A stretch of 64,000 nt of DNA from Loktanella sp. (GTDB taxonomy: Bacteria; Pseudomonadota; Alphaproteobacteria; Rhodobacterales; Rhodobacteraceae). The position numbers were made by a program, and so were the translations under genes. The stretch spans positions 1 through 64,000 of the forward strand of contig JAFPBO010000051.1 in assembly GCA_017390475.1 (NCBI GenBank), given 5' to 3'. Shown in pieces: positions 35,510-44,299 of the stretch (the first letter of the stretch is position 1; every line of letters starts with the position of its first letter). The notes under the pieces were generated by a model. That model was not told the origin of the DNA, searched no databases, and saw only the letters and a list, made by a program, of their open reading frames with translations.

Positions 35510-36448
35510 TCAAGCCTTTCCCGGTTTTGCCAAAGGATGATGTTGCAAAACCAGCTCGGTCAAACGCGCGTCAAGCACATGGGTATAGATTTCGGTGGTG
35601 GCAATATCGGCATGGCCCAGCATCGTCTGGATCGACCGCAGATCAGCGCCGCCCGCCAGCAGATGGGTGGCAAAGGCATGGCGCAGCACATGCGGCGTCA
35701 CCTTTGCGGGCGAAATTCCTGCCGTGACCGCGAATTGCTTGATCAGCGCAAAGAATCTGTGCCGGGTCAGATGTCCGGATGTGCCATGCGAGGGGAACAG
35801 ATATTTCGACGCGGGCTTGCCCGCTTTGCGCGCGGCTTCTTCTGCGGCATCGCGGGCGGTCAGATATTCTGCCATCGCGGCGCGGGCGGGGGGCGACAAG
35901 GGCACCAGCCGTTCCTTGCCACCCTTGCCGCGCACCAGCAACATCCGTGGATCACCGCGTGCTGCAGAAACCGGCAGGCTGACAAGTTCAGTCACCCGCA
36001 TCCCGGTCGCATAAAGCAGTTCCATCAGGCAGCTATTGCGCAACCCGTCGCCTTTGCTGGCGCGGGCGGCGTCCAGCAGCCGGTCCACCTCTGCCAGATC
36101 AAGTGTCTTTGGCAGGCGCTGTGCGCGCCCTGGTCCTTTAATCTGCATGGCAGGGTTATCGCTGCGCCAGCCTTCGTCAAAGGCGAACCGGAACAATTGC
36201 CTGATCGCGGACAGACGGCGGGCGCGGGTGGATTTGGCCAGCCCTTCAGCCGCGCAGTCAATCAGATAGCTTTCAATCTGGTCCTGCGTGACATGGCTGA
36301 AATGCAGGCCCTTGTCGGTCAGCCATGCCGCGAAACCTTGCAGATCGCGGGCATAGGCCAGTTGCGTATTGGTCGCCGCATCCAGTTCCGCCGCCTGCGC
36401 CTGCAAAAACGTCTGCACCCAGCGGGCCATGGCGGCCGGGCCGGTCAC
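35510..36448 (-). CDS. xerD: XerD tyrosine recombinase
   Basis: This 312-residue protein has an N-terminal SAM-like core-binding domain (about 7-95) and a catalytic domain with all six active-site residues: Arg151, Lys175, His253, Arg256, His279 and Tyr288. It resolves chromosome dimers at dif together with XerC. Its ATG overlaps the stop of the upstream gene (ATGA). No integron or phage genes are near, so the housekeeping role is preferred over an integrase. Confidence 0.9.
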   Translation of the reverse strand: MTGPAAMARWVQTFLQAQAAELDAATNTQLAYARDLQGFAAWLTDKGLHFSHVTQDQIESYLIDCAAEGLAKSTRARRLSAIRQLFRFAFDEGWRSDNPAMQIKGPGRAQRLPKTLDLAEVDRLLDAARASKGDGLRNSCLMELLYATGMRVTELVSLPVSAARGDPRMLLVRGKGGKERLVPLSPPARAAMAEYLTARDAAEEAARKAGKPASKYLFPSHGTSGHLTRHRFFALIKQFAVTAGISPAKVTPHVLRHAFATHLLAGGADLRSIQTMLGHADIATTEIYTHVLDARLTELVLQHHPLAKPGKA

Positions 36449-37965
36449 GTTGCCCGGTCCAGGATCATCAGTTGCAAGGCCGCCTGACGCGCGACGTCTT
36501 CCAATCCGACAAGGCGGAACAGGGCCAAGGCATCGGTCAGCGACCGCGCCTCTCCAGCATAGCCTTCGTTGAACAGGATCACCGCGCGCAGCATCGCCTC
36601 GCCGGTTTTGCCGTTGGCGACCAGAGATTGCAGTTCGGTCGGGGCAGGGGCACCGGCAAAGGCCGCCTGAATAGCCAGCGCCCGTGGCGTGGTGACGCGC
36701 ACATCCTGCGGGCGACCATTGGCGATGGCGATCAGGAACGGATCGAAACCGTCGTCCTGTTCGGTCAGCTTTTCTGCGACGCTGCGATATTCGGCCGATA
36801 ACAGCCCGACGCGATGCGCGATATCGCGGGCCTCGCCCGTCAGGTCCATTTCTTGCAGCGCCAGGCTGTAAAGTTTGGCAAAAGGCACCTCTGTCCGGGC
36901 CTGCTTCATCGCATCCCAGGCCGCAGGCAGGTGCTGTGACACAGCTTCTGCATCGCCAGCCGTGACGGCATTATCCAGCCGGATCATCGCCGAGGCCCGG
37001 TCCCAGATCCCGCCAGAGGCGGCAGGCGTGCGCGCGGTGTAGAAATTCTGCAGCACATTTTCCGACACCGCGCCCTGCCGGGCCAGACGCTCTGCCGCTT
37101 CCAGCTGGGCTTTCCACGCGTTATTGCCGCGCAGGTCGGCATGCGAAAAGGCCAGCGGCAGGTTGGATGTGACCAGCGGTTCGCCAAAGGCTTCGTGCAG
37201 GCGGAAGACCAGCGGCGTTACCTCTGTCGGTGGCGGCAGGGCCGGGTCGCCTTCAAATAATTCGGGGTCCAGAAACCGCGCCAGCATATCGCTTTCGGCG
37301 GTGGTGATGTCGCCCAGCACGCGGTGGGTGTTCAGCGACAACACGGCCACGGCCCATTCGCCGCCACGCGCCAGACAAAACACCCTAGCGATATAGGTGG
37401 GGGCCAGATCAGGCATGTCATTCATCACCCGACAGGCCGCATCCTCGGTTCCCATCAGCAAGGACACGTCAAACCAGCGCTGGAACACGGCATTGGTGTC
37501 GGGTGTCGCCAGTTCGACCAGCGCCTTGGCCTGTTCGACGGCACCCAGTTCGACCAGCTTGTCCACCCGCGCCAGAAACAACGCACCTTCGGCACCGGCA
37601 CCCAGTGGCGGGTCCGCCTCTGCCAGCATCAGCACTTTGACAAATTCACGGATCGCGGGCAGCGATTCGCGCCGGTCCTGCCCGACCAGTTCAACCAGCG
37701 TAGCCTCGCTGCTGGCGGCCCAGATGTTGCGCGGCAGCCCGGTGACGTCAGAGGGCAGCAGGCCAACCGGATCTTTTGACAGCCGGTCTAGCGGCGCGAC
37801 GCTGATTTCGGGTGCCATGGCACTGTCGGTGACCGGCGCTTCGTCGGGCTGGGTATTGGTGACCGCCTCTGCCGAAAGCCAGTCAATCGACGACAATGGG
37901 CCCTGCGCCGCAGCAACATGGGCCCAGAGAATCGCGCCCGTTGCCAGCAGGGTGGATTTAATCAA
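36445..37965 (-). CDS. Secreted protein of unknown function
   Basis: This 506-residue protein has a signal peptide (MIKSTLLATGAILWAHVAAAQ). The mature part is alpha-helical and leucine/alanine-rich, with helix pairs resembling TPR or Sel1-like repeats, but no clear motif. The start codon is TTG at 37965, overlapping the end of a 48-codon gene by eight bases, which suggests coupled translation. No earlier usable start exists. It is divergent from aroK and followed by xerD. Function unknown. Confidence 0.75.
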   Translation of the reverse strand: MIKSTLLATGAILWAHVAAAQGPLSSIDWLSAEAVTNTQPDEAPVTDSAMAPEISVAPLDRLSKDPVGLLPSDVTGLPRNIWAASSEATLVELVGQDRRESLPAIREFVKVLMLAEADPPLGAGAEGALFLARVDKLVELGAVEQAKALVELATPDTNAVFQRWFDVSLLMGTEDAACRVMNDMPDLAPTYIARVFCLARGGEWAVAVLSLNTHRVLGDITTAESDMLARFLDPELFEGDPALPPPTEVTPLVFRLHEAFGEPLVTSNLPLAFSHADLRGNNAWKAQLEAAERLARQGAVSENVLQNFYTARTPAASGGIWDRASAMIRLDNAVTAGDAEAVSQHLPAAWDAMKQARTEVPFAKLYSLALQEMDLTGEARDIAHRVGLLSAEYRSVAEKLTEQDDGFDPFLIAIANGRPQDVRVTTPRALAIQAAFAGAPAPTELQSLVANGKTGEAMLRAVILFNEGYAGEARSLTDALALFRLVGLEDVARQAALQLMILDRAT

Positions 37966-38104
37966 GCGTGACAGGGCGGGTCACCTCTTGCATGGGGGCG
38001 GCAAAATCCGCAGGGAACAGCCAGGGCCCGACATAGGCATAGCCCACCATCCCGATCGCCAGCAGGATGACCAGAAAGATTATCGCCTTAAAGAACCGCC
38101 ACAT
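37958..38104 (-). CDS. 48-residue single-pass membrane protein
   Basis: This short frame starts at ATG 38104 (MWRFFKAIIFLVILLAIG). It has a positively charged start, one membrane helix (about 7-28) and a short outward tail ending VTLD. Its stop overlaps the TTG start of the 506-residue secreted protein, so the two are probably translated together. No family was recognised. The length is too short for routine gene calling, but the helix and coupling support it. Confidence 0.6.
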   Translation of the reverse strand: MWRFFKAIIFLVILLAIGMVGYAYVGPWLFPADFAAPMQEVTRPVTLD

Positions 38105-38251
38105 TGCCTGCCCGCCTTGATTGCCCCGTTCCGTGGTCTGACCGCCACCTATGTCGCGTTTATATATGGTCTTTCAGGGAATATCACGGCATTCATGCGG
38201 AAATCTTTCAATTCGGCATCTGTTGGCCGAAATGACAGCAAAGGAGGCGGC

Positions 38252-38809
38252 ATGGCGCCCGGCGCAGCATATCGACTCAACCGCAAGGTGGTCCTGGTGG
38301 GGATGATGGGGTCTGGCAAGACCGCCATCGGGCGTGCGCTGGCGCTGGCGCTGGATGTGGCTTTTGTCGACAGCGACAGTGCGATCGAAGAGGCTGCCGC
38401 GCTGAGCATCGCGGAAATCTTTGCCCGCGATGGCGAAACCTTCTTTCGCGCCCGCGAAACAGAGGTGTTGCGGCGTCTGCTGACCGGCGCGCCGGGAATC
38501 ATCTCGACGGGCGGCGGTGCGTTTCTGGCAGCGCAGAACCGCGAGATGATCGCGCGCGATGCGGTGGCGATCTGGCTGGATGCCGATCTGGAAACGCTGT
38601 GGGAACGGGTCCGGCACAAGGACACGCGCCCGTTGCTGCGCACCCCTGATCCCAAGGGCACGCTGGCCCGGTTGCTGGCTGAACGGCGTGACATCTATGC
38701 CCAGGCCGGGCTGCGCCTGCCGATCAGTTTTCACGCCTCGATCGAGGAAACGACACAAAGCGCGCTGCGCCTGCTGGCCAGCCGCCCCGATATTCTGGAG
38801 ACGTCATGA
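38252..38809 (+). CDS. aroK: AroK, shikimate kinase
   Basis: This 185-residue kinase has a P-loop at 17-24 (GMMGSGKT), the shikimate-binding Asp (FVDSDSAIEE), the arginine in FFRARETEVLRRL and the GGGAF loop (ISTGGGAF). A perfect AAAGGAGG site precedes ATG 38252; the much longer upstream frame is antisense to the secreted-protein gene. It phosphorylates shikimate in the chorismate pathway and overlaps aroB by four bases. Confidence 0.94.
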   Translation: MAPGAAYRLNRKVVLVGMMGSGKTAIGRALALALDVAFVDSDSAIEEAAALSIAEIFARDGETFFRARETEVLRRLLTGAPGIISTGGGAFLAAQNREMIARDAVAIWLDADLETLWERVRHKDTRPLLRTPDPKGTLARLLAERRDIYAQAGLRLPISFHASIEETTQSALRLLASRPDILETS

Positions 38810-39915
38810 CCGCCAAAGTCCATGTTGACCTGCCCGGTCGCGCCTATGACATCCACATCGGCCCCGGTCTGATCGCGCAGGCAGGGGCGCATCTGGCGGC
38901 TTTGGGCGGGCGGCGGCATATCTGCATCATCACTGATGACAATGTCGCGCGCTTGCATCTGGCGGGGTTGCAGGGGGCCTTGTCCGCTGCCGGTCTGACA
39001 TCTTCTGCGCTGGCGCTGCCGCCGGGCGAGGCCACGAAAAGCTGGACCCAGCTGGAACATGTCACCGAATGGCTGCTGGCGCAAAAGGTCGAACGCAAGG
39101 ATTGCGTCATCGCTTTCGGTGGCGGGGTGATCGGTGATCTGGCAGGTTTCGCCGCTGCAATCCTGCGCCGTGGTGTGCGTTTCGTGCAGATCCCAACCAG
39201 CCTTTTGGCGCAGGTCGACAGTTCCGTGGGCGGCAAGACCGGGATCAATTCGCCGCATGGCAAGAACCTGATCGGGGCTTTTCACCAACCGGCCTTGGTG
39301 CTGGCCGATACCTATCTGCTGGGCACCTTGCCGGAACGGGATTTTCTGGCAGGTTATGGCGAGGTGGTGAAATACGGTTTGCTGGGCGATGCGGCCTTTT
39401 TCGACTGGCTGGAGACATCCGCGCCCGGCATGGCCGCAGGCGATATGGATGCGCGGGTGCGCGCCGTTACACGGTCCTGCGAAATGAAGGCCGATATCGT
39501 CCGGCGGGATGAGACCGAACAGGGCGACCGCGCGTTGCTGAACCTTGGCCATACATTCTGCCATGCGCTTGAATCCGCGACCGGCTATTCCGACCGGCTG
39601 CTGCATGGCGAAGGGGTCGCCATCGGCTGTGCCCTGGCGTTTGAGCTGTCGGCAAGGCTGGGTCTGTGCAGCCAGGAAGACCCCAGCCGGGTCCGCGCCC
39701 ATCTGCGGGCAATGGGGATGAAGGTCGATATCAGCGACATCCCTGGTGACCTGCCGGGGGCAGAGGCGCTGCTGCATCTGATGGGGCAGGATAAAAAAGT
39801 GCAGGATGGCAAGCTGCGGTTCATTCTGGCGCGCGGCATCGGTGAGGCGTTTATCACGTCGGATGTGCCCGGCGACGCGGTGCTGGACCTGCTGCGCGAC
39901 GCGCTGCGATCCTGA
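38806..39915 (+). CDS. aroB: AroB, 3-dehydroquinate synthase
   Basis: This 369-residue protein has the NAD-binding GGGVIGDLAGFAAA loop, the IPTSLLAQVDSSVGGKTGIN active-site region split around residue 130, and zinc ligands in GHTFCHALE and LLHGEGVAIG. It makes 3-dehydroquinate from DAHP. It overlaps aroK (ATGA). Its 3' end is followed by a palindrome cluster. Confidence 0.95.
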   Translation: MTAKVHVDLPGRAYDIHIGPGLIAQAGAHLAALGGRRHICIITDDNVARLHLAGLQGALSAAGLTSSALALPPGEATKSWTQLEHVTEWLLAQKVERKDCVIAFGGGVIGDLAGFAAAILRRGVRFVQIPTSLLAQVDSSVGGKTGINSPHGKNLIGAFHQPALVLADTYLLGTLPERDFLAGYGEVVKYGLLGDAAFFDWLETSAPGMAAGDMDARVRAVTRSCEMKADIVRRDETEQGDRALLNLGHTFCHALESATGYSDRLLHGEGVAIGCALAFELSARLGLCSQEDPSRVRAHLRAMGMKVDISDIPGDLPGAEALLHLMGQDKKVQDGKLRFILARGIGEAFITSDVPGDAVLDLLRDALRS

Positions 39916-39936
39916 GCCGCGCCCGTGTCGTGACGG

Positions 39937-40082
39937 ACCGGCACCTTCCCCGCGGGGAAGAATGACGACAGGTAAGCGCGCGTTGCCCGGACGACAATTA
40001 AACCTTCCCCGCGGGGAAGGTGCCGGTGTCTTAATCTTCCCCGCGGGGAAGGTGACATGGCTTTATCTTCCCCGCGGGGAAG
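39937..40082. repeat. Cluster of four identical 16-bp palindromes
   Basis: CTTCCCCGCGGGGAAG occurs exactly at 39945-39960, 40004-40019, 40036-40051 and 40067-40082, separated by 43, 16 and 15 bases. Copies 1 and 2 extend to a 24-base perfect inverted repeat (39937-39960 with 40004-40027). Copies 2 and 3 share GGTG on the right. The cluster lies between the convergent aroB and a minus-strand gene, as REP/REPIN-type elements often do. It may also terminate transcription. Confidence 0.85.
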
Positions 40083-40123
40083 CATCCTGTGCCTGTTGAA
40101 AATACTGCCGTGCGGCGCGCTGA

Positions 40124-40432
40124 TCACGTGTCGTCGGTCAGTTTGATCCCGTATTTGCGGATAAAGAGATAGAACAACGGTGCTTCGATCAGCATTAATG
40201 TGATGGTGGAAAAGACGGCCCAATTACTGTGAAATATCAACATGTTGAACCGCACGTCTGATCCCCAGAACAGCGCCCCTGCGACGGTGATCGCAAGGGC
40301 CGCCAGCACCAGATCGACCTGCATCATCTTGCGCAGGGTCTTTTGCTTCAAGCCCGGATAGATCCCCAGATAGGCGATCCCGAGGATCACCGCATTGAGG
40401 ATCAGGACCTGGAATTCAGGTGCGATGTTCAT
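40124..40432 (-). CDS. Small membrane protein, three helices
   Basis: This 102-residue protein has three predicted membrane helices (about 8-25, 43-58 and 68-92) and a short polar end (KYGIKLTDDT). No family was recognised. It is six bases downstream of ssb on the same strand, so it may be co-transcribed with it. Its 3' end faces the palindrome cluster. Confidence 0.7.
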   Translation of the reverse strand: MNIAPEFQVLILNAVILGIAYLGIYPGLKQKTLRKMMQVDLVLAALAITVAGALFWGSDVRFNMLIFHSNWAVFSTITLMLIEAPLFYLFIRKYGIKLTDDT

Positions 40433-40438
40433 CCGGCA

Positions 40439-40936
40439 TCAAAACGGAATTTCATCATCCATATCGCTGCCGCCCGATGGGCCGCCGCGACTGCCGCCGC
40501 CATAGCCACCGTCATCATAGCCGCCCTGATTGCCACCGCTGCTGCCACCGCCGGAATAACCGCCGCCACCGCCGCCGCCTTCGCCACGGCCGTCAAGCAT
40601 GGTCAGTGTGCCGCCCAGACCCTGAATCACCACCTCGGTGGAATAGCGGTCAGCGCCGGATTGGTCTTGCCATTTGCGGGTCTGCAGCTTGCCTTCGATA
40701 TAAACCTTGGCACCTTTTTTCAGATATTGTTCGACCACGCGCACCAGACCGTCGGAAAAGATCGCGACCGTGTGCCATTCGGTTTTTTCGCGGCGTTCGC
40801 CGGTGTTTTTGTCTTTCCAGGTTTCTGACGTCGCGATGCGCAGATTGGCCACTTTGCCGCCATTCTGAAAGCTGCGGATTTCAGGATCGGCACCCAGATT
40901 GCCGATAAGAATAACTTTGTTCACTGATCCGGCCAT
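40439..40936 (-). CDS. ssb: Single-stranded DNA-binding protein
   Basis: This 165-residue protein has an OB-fold (1 to about 110: [28 protein letters not shown]), a Gly/Ser-rich linker and the conserved acidic tip DMDDEIPF, which recruits replication and repair partners. ATG 40936 has GGAGAT upstream; the longer frame to 40990 lacks a ribosome site. It binds single-stranded DNA during replication, repair and recombination. Confidence 0.95.
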   Translation of the reverse strand: MAGSVNKVILIGNLGADPEIRSFQNGGKVANLRIATSETWKDKNTGERREKTEWHTVAIFSDGLVRVVEQYLKKGAKVYIEGKLQTRKWQDQSGADRYSTEVVIQGLGGTLTMLDGRGEGGGGGGGYSGGGSSGGNQGGYDDGGYGGGSRGGPSGGSDMDDEIPF

Positions 40937-40997
40937 GATGGCATCTCCTTCGATTCTATTCGCGCTTTTGTGACAGACCCGCTTTACCACAACAAGG

Positions 40998-41012
40998 TTA
41001 AGCGCGGTTTAA
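40998..41012 (+). promoter_or_regulatory. CtrA-like binding site
   Basis: TTAA-N7-TTAA is exact (40998-41001, spacer GCGCGGT, 41009-41012), followed by C as in the full consensus. It lies 77 bases before the lytic transglycosylase ATG and 62 bases before ssb on the other strand. CtrA controls motility and related envelope genes in Rhodobacterales. Confidence 0.5.
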
Positions 41013-41088
41013 CGCCGGTCAAAGATTTTCGTAGCTTGGCCAACCGGCGTCATTCAGCTAGATTGTCGCTGTTCAGAGGCTTATTCAC

Positions 41089-41655
41089 ATGAAATCCTTT
41101 ACCAGAATAACCGCAGTCCTGGCCCTTTGTGCTATGGCACAAGCGGCGGCGGGTCAGGACCGCGTCACGCTGTTTCAAAACCAGACAAAATTGCTCGACA
41201 CCCGTGCGGCACAGCAATATTCCCGTTCGGTCAGCCTGCAACCGCCCCGCGCCATCGTGCCACCGCCGATGGCCAGCTATCAGGGCCGTTATACCGGCCC
41301 CTATCTGGATCTGGCGCGCAGCGCGGCCCTGCGCCACGGCGTGCCAGAGGACCTGTTCCTGCGGCTGGTCCAGCAGGAAAGCGGCTGGAACCCGCAGGCC
41401 GTGTCACGCAAGGGTGCCATCGGTCTGGCGCAGCTGATGCCGGAAACGGCGCGCGATCTGGGCGTTGATCCGCGCGATCCTGCCGCTAATCTGGACGGTG
41501 GCGCGCGCTATCTGCGGATGCAGCATCAGGCCTTTGGCAGTTGGCCGCTGGCGCTGGCGGCCTATAATGCGGGGCCGGGTGCTGTGGCGCGGCATGGCGG
41601 TATCCCGCCTTTTGTCGAAACCCAGGGCTATGTGCTGGCGGTCTGGGGGCAATAG
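41089..41655 (+). CDS. Lytic transglycosylase (SLT domain)
   Basis: This 188-residue protein has a signal peptide (about 1-22). The SLT domain (about 70-185) has catalytic Glu97 in QQESGWNP, then [27 protein letters not shown] and [12 protein letters not shown]. It cleaves peptidoglycan in the periplasm to form 1,6-anhydro ends. It is a short, free-standing form, of a size used for local wall opening during assembly of flagella or secretion systems. It ends four bases from a convergent gene. Confidence 0.9.
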   Translation: MKSFTRITAVLALCAMAQAAAGQDRVTLFQNQTKLLDTRAAQQYSRSVSLQPPRAIVPPPMASYQGRYTGPYLDLARSAALRHGVPEDLFLRLVQQESGWNPQAVSRKGAIGLAQLMPETARDLGVDPRDPAANLDGGARYLRMQHQAFGSWPLALAAYNAGPGAVARHGGIPPFVETQGYVLAVWGQ

Positions 41656-41659
41656 CGGG

Positions 41660-43324
41660 TCACGCCGGGCGCAGCCCCAGCCGGTAAATCTGCGGCAGAT
41701 AGGATATATTGATATCCCAGCCGACAAACCCCGGTCGCGCATGGCGATACATCGTGCGCCAATAGGGTTGCAGGGTCACGCCTTCTTCGATCATGATTTC
41801 CTGCAGTTTGGCCATGACAATGCGGCGCGCATCGGCATCGGGCAGGGCGTTCGCCTCGGCCAGCAGCGCGTCGAATTCAGGATTGGCAAAGCCGGTTTCA
41901 TTCCATGCCTCGCCAGAGCGATAGGCCAGCCCCAGCGTCTGAGTATCTATCGGGCGATGGCCCCAATCGGTGGATGAAAACGGATATTGTGTCCAGTTGC
42001 CCCAGAATGTCGCGGCGGGGATCACGCTGCGGCGCACGTTGAAACCGGCGTCGCGCAATTGCGCGGCGACGGCATCGGTTGTGTTCTTGCGCCAGTCGTC
42101 GTCAATCGACACCAGTTCCATCTCGAAATCGGCCATCCCGGCCTCTGTCAGCAATTCCAGCGCGCGGGCGGGATCATTCGGCAAGGCGGGCACATCGGCC
42201 CAGGCCGGATGCATCGGGCCGACGTGCTGATTGCGCGCGACCTCACCCCGGTCGGCATAGCCCAGTTCCAGACAGATGGCATTATCGACCGCCATCGCAA
42301 TCGCCTGCCGCACGCGTTTATCGGCATAGGGACGGATGCCATCGACCTCGGCCAGTTGATTGGGCCGGATCACAATCGTCGAGGAGGAGGCGACCGCCGA
42401 TTCCTCCCAGCCGATGGCGTTGAAACTATCGACAAATTCGCCGACGGTTTCATAGGTCATATCAATCTCTTCGGCCAGCGCGGCGGTGACCCATTCCAAC
42501 GGGTCCGCCCCCAGATCGCGGTATTCGATCCGGTCGAGATAAGCGCCTTTTTCAGCCGCATAACCCCACCAATCATGATCGGGGTTGCGCACCAGCGCCG
42601 CGCCAGAGCCCACCACCACATTTTCCGGCAGATAGGGGCCGGTGCCGACAGGGTTTTCCAGCATCGTTTCGGGATCGAAATCCGCCGGGGTGATCGCGGC
42701 AGGGTAATCTGACATGCCCGCGATCAGCGTGATATCGGGGACCGGCAGATTAAGCTGCACGGTCAGATCGTCGATCACCTCGATCGCGCCTTCCAGTGCC
42801 TGTCCGGTGATTGGATCAATCAGCACCGCAAACCGGGCCGCCATGGAATTGCCCGCCAGCGTGGTGTCACACCAGCCGGTGATATTGCGCGCCACATCGG
42901 CGGCGGTAAAGGCGCTGCCGTCGTTCCAGGTCACGCCGGGGCGGATATGCAGGATATAGGTGGTGGCATTGTCATTCACCTCCCAGTCGCGCAGCAGCAT
43001 GGGCTGGAAACTACCGTCATTGTGGTATTCGACCAGATATTCCAGCCAGCCTGCGGTGATAAAGGCCAGTTGCGGCCAGTCAAAACAGCGCGGGTCCTTG
43101 AGCAAGCGGACATCCAGCTGCATCCGCAAAGTGCCGCCCTGCTGCGGCGGCTGATCTTCGGCGCGGGCCGGTGCGGTCAGACCCAGCATGGCATAGGCGG
43201 CAGGGGCGGTGACCCCCAGCGCTGTCACCCGGGCCAGAAAGGCGCGCCGGTCCAGTTTGCCCGCCTGTGCGTCGCGGACATAGGCCTTGGCAATCGGGTG
43301 CCGGGCCGGGTCTGGTCTGGTCAT
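41660..43324 (-). CDS. Tat-exported peptide-type ABC solute-binding protein (family 5), orphan
   Basis: This 554-residue SBP_bac_5 (DppA/OppA-like) protein has a twin-arginine leader at about 25-54 (LDRRAFLARVTALGV). The mature part has YILHIRPGVTWNDGSAFTAADV and the GTGPYLPENVV segment. Permease and ATPase genes are missing on both sides, so it must use components encoded elsewhere. An AraC-type regulator lies just upstream on the same strand. Substrate unknown. Confidence 0.88.
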   Translation of the reverse strand: MTRPDPARHPIAKAYVRDAQAGKLDRRAFLARVTALGVTAPAAYAMLGLTAPARAEDQPPQQGGTLRMQLDVRLLKDPRCFDWPQLAFITAGWLEYLVEYHNDGSFQPMLLRDWEVNDNATTYILHIRPGVTWNDGSAFTAADVARNITGWCDTTLAGNSMAARFAVLIDPITGQALEGAIEVIDDLTVQLNLPVPDITLIAGMSDYPAAITPADFDPETMLENPVGTGPYLPENVVVGSGAALVRNPDHDWWGYAAEKGAYLDRIEYRDLGADPLEWVTAALAEEIDMTYETVGEFVDSFNAIGWEESAVASSSTIVIRPNQLAEVDGIRPYADKRVRQAIAMAVDNAICLELGYADRGEVARNQHVGPMHPAWADVPALPNDPARALELLTEAGMADFEMELVSIDDDWRKNTTDAVAAQLRDAGFNVRRSVIPAATFWGNWTQYPFSSTDWGHRPIDTQTLGLAYRSGEAWNETGFANPEFDALLAEANALPDADARRIVMAKLQEIMIEEGVTLQPYWRTMYRHARPGFVGWDINISYLPQIYRLGLRPA

Positions 43325-43416
43325 CGCATCGTCCTCCGGGGGTCAGTCTATCGGCGCTCTGGGCGGATGGCCACAGTTGCGCCGCTTTTGCCCATAAGGT
43401 CAACCAAGCTGACAGG

Positions 43417-44232
43417 TCACTTTGCCATCGCTTTGCCGTGATTGCGGCGAAAGCCTGTCGGGGTCTGGCCGGTCTTGTCGTGAAAACTGCGGGTGAAATA
43501 GGCCGCCGAGGCAAAGCCGAGCATTTGCGCGATCTCATTCACCGGGGTGCCGGTGTCGCGCAACAGGGTGCAGGCCTCGTAATGGATGCGGTCATTGAGC
43601 AGGGCCAGCGCCGAGCGGTCCGCGACCTGTTGACAGCAGCGCGCCAGATGGGTCGGGGTGACGCCCAGTTCATCGGCAAAGCTGGCAACACTGCGGTCCA
43701 GCCGGAAATCCCGTGCGATCAGCTGGGTATAACGCGCCACCAGCTTGGCGGCGGCACTGTTGCGCCGGTCGTCATTGGGGGTGGCAATCTGGGCGCGGGC
43801 CTGCCTGCCGACAAAGATCGCCAGCAGCGCCGCCCAATGCTGTGCGGCTTTCGTATCGCCGATGGGTTGCAGTTCCTTTTCGATCTGTTCGATAAACTGC
43901 ACCGCCTCTTTCTGCAGCCAGACATCCAGCAACCGCAGATGCACCGGGGTGCTGGGCCAGTCGGCGGGATCGGGCAGCGCCAGGATCTGGCCATAGACGG
44001 TGGGGCCAACCTCGATCCCATACATGGTCTGCGGTGGCAGATAGATCAGGTTGTTGGGGCCATAGCCATTGGTCAGCCCGGCGACGGTGATCCGGCCCTG
44101 ACCTTTGGTGATCAGGATCAACCGGCCGCTGGCATGGCTGCGCATCGCCTCATTGCGCCAGCGCATGGCGGCACCGCCATGCGACAAAGGTGCCAGCGCC
44201 AGCGTTGGTGGGACTTGATGCATTATGTTCAT
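43417..44232 (-). CDS. AraC-family transcriptional regulator
   Basis: This 271-residue protein has an N-terminal cupin-like sensor part (1-140: HASGRLILITKGQGRITVAG) and a C-terminal pair of helix-turn-helix motifs (about 170-265). The second HTH is IAQMLGFASAAYFTRSFHDKTGQTPTGFRR. ATG 44232 was chosen because it has an AAAGGG site; a longer frame to 44442 overlaps miaA. The ligand is unknown. It may regulate the solute-binding protein 92 bases downstream. Confidence 0.85.
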   Translation of the reverse strand: MNIMHQVPPTLALAPLSHGGAAMRWRNEAMRSHASGRLILITKGQGRITVAGLTNGYGPNNLIYLPPQTMYGIEVGPTVYGQILALPDPADWPSTPVHLRLLDVWLQKEAVQFIEQIEKELQPIGDTKAAQHWAALLAIFVGRQARAQIATPNDDRRNSAAAKLVARYTQLIARDFRLDRSVASFADELGVTPTHLARCCQQVADRSALALLNDRIHYEACTLLRDTGTPVNEIAQMLGFASAAYFTRSFHDKTGQTPTGFRRNHGKAMAK

Positions 44233-44299
44233 CACAACACCCTTTCGACAGGAAACATGGGTGATTCTGTCGGCAAAGCCATGTTCGGACAATATGCTG

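Noticed and set aside
35510-36448. Tyrosine recombinase as sign of a mobile element
   Set aside because: Length, active site and housekeeping surroundings fit XerD; no attachment sites, phage or transfer genes are present.
39937-40082. Short regularly spaced repeats, possible CRISPR
   Set aside because: Repeats are perfect 16-bp palindromes with spacers of 43, 16 and 15 bases and no cas genes. This is a palindrome cluster, not a CRISPR array.
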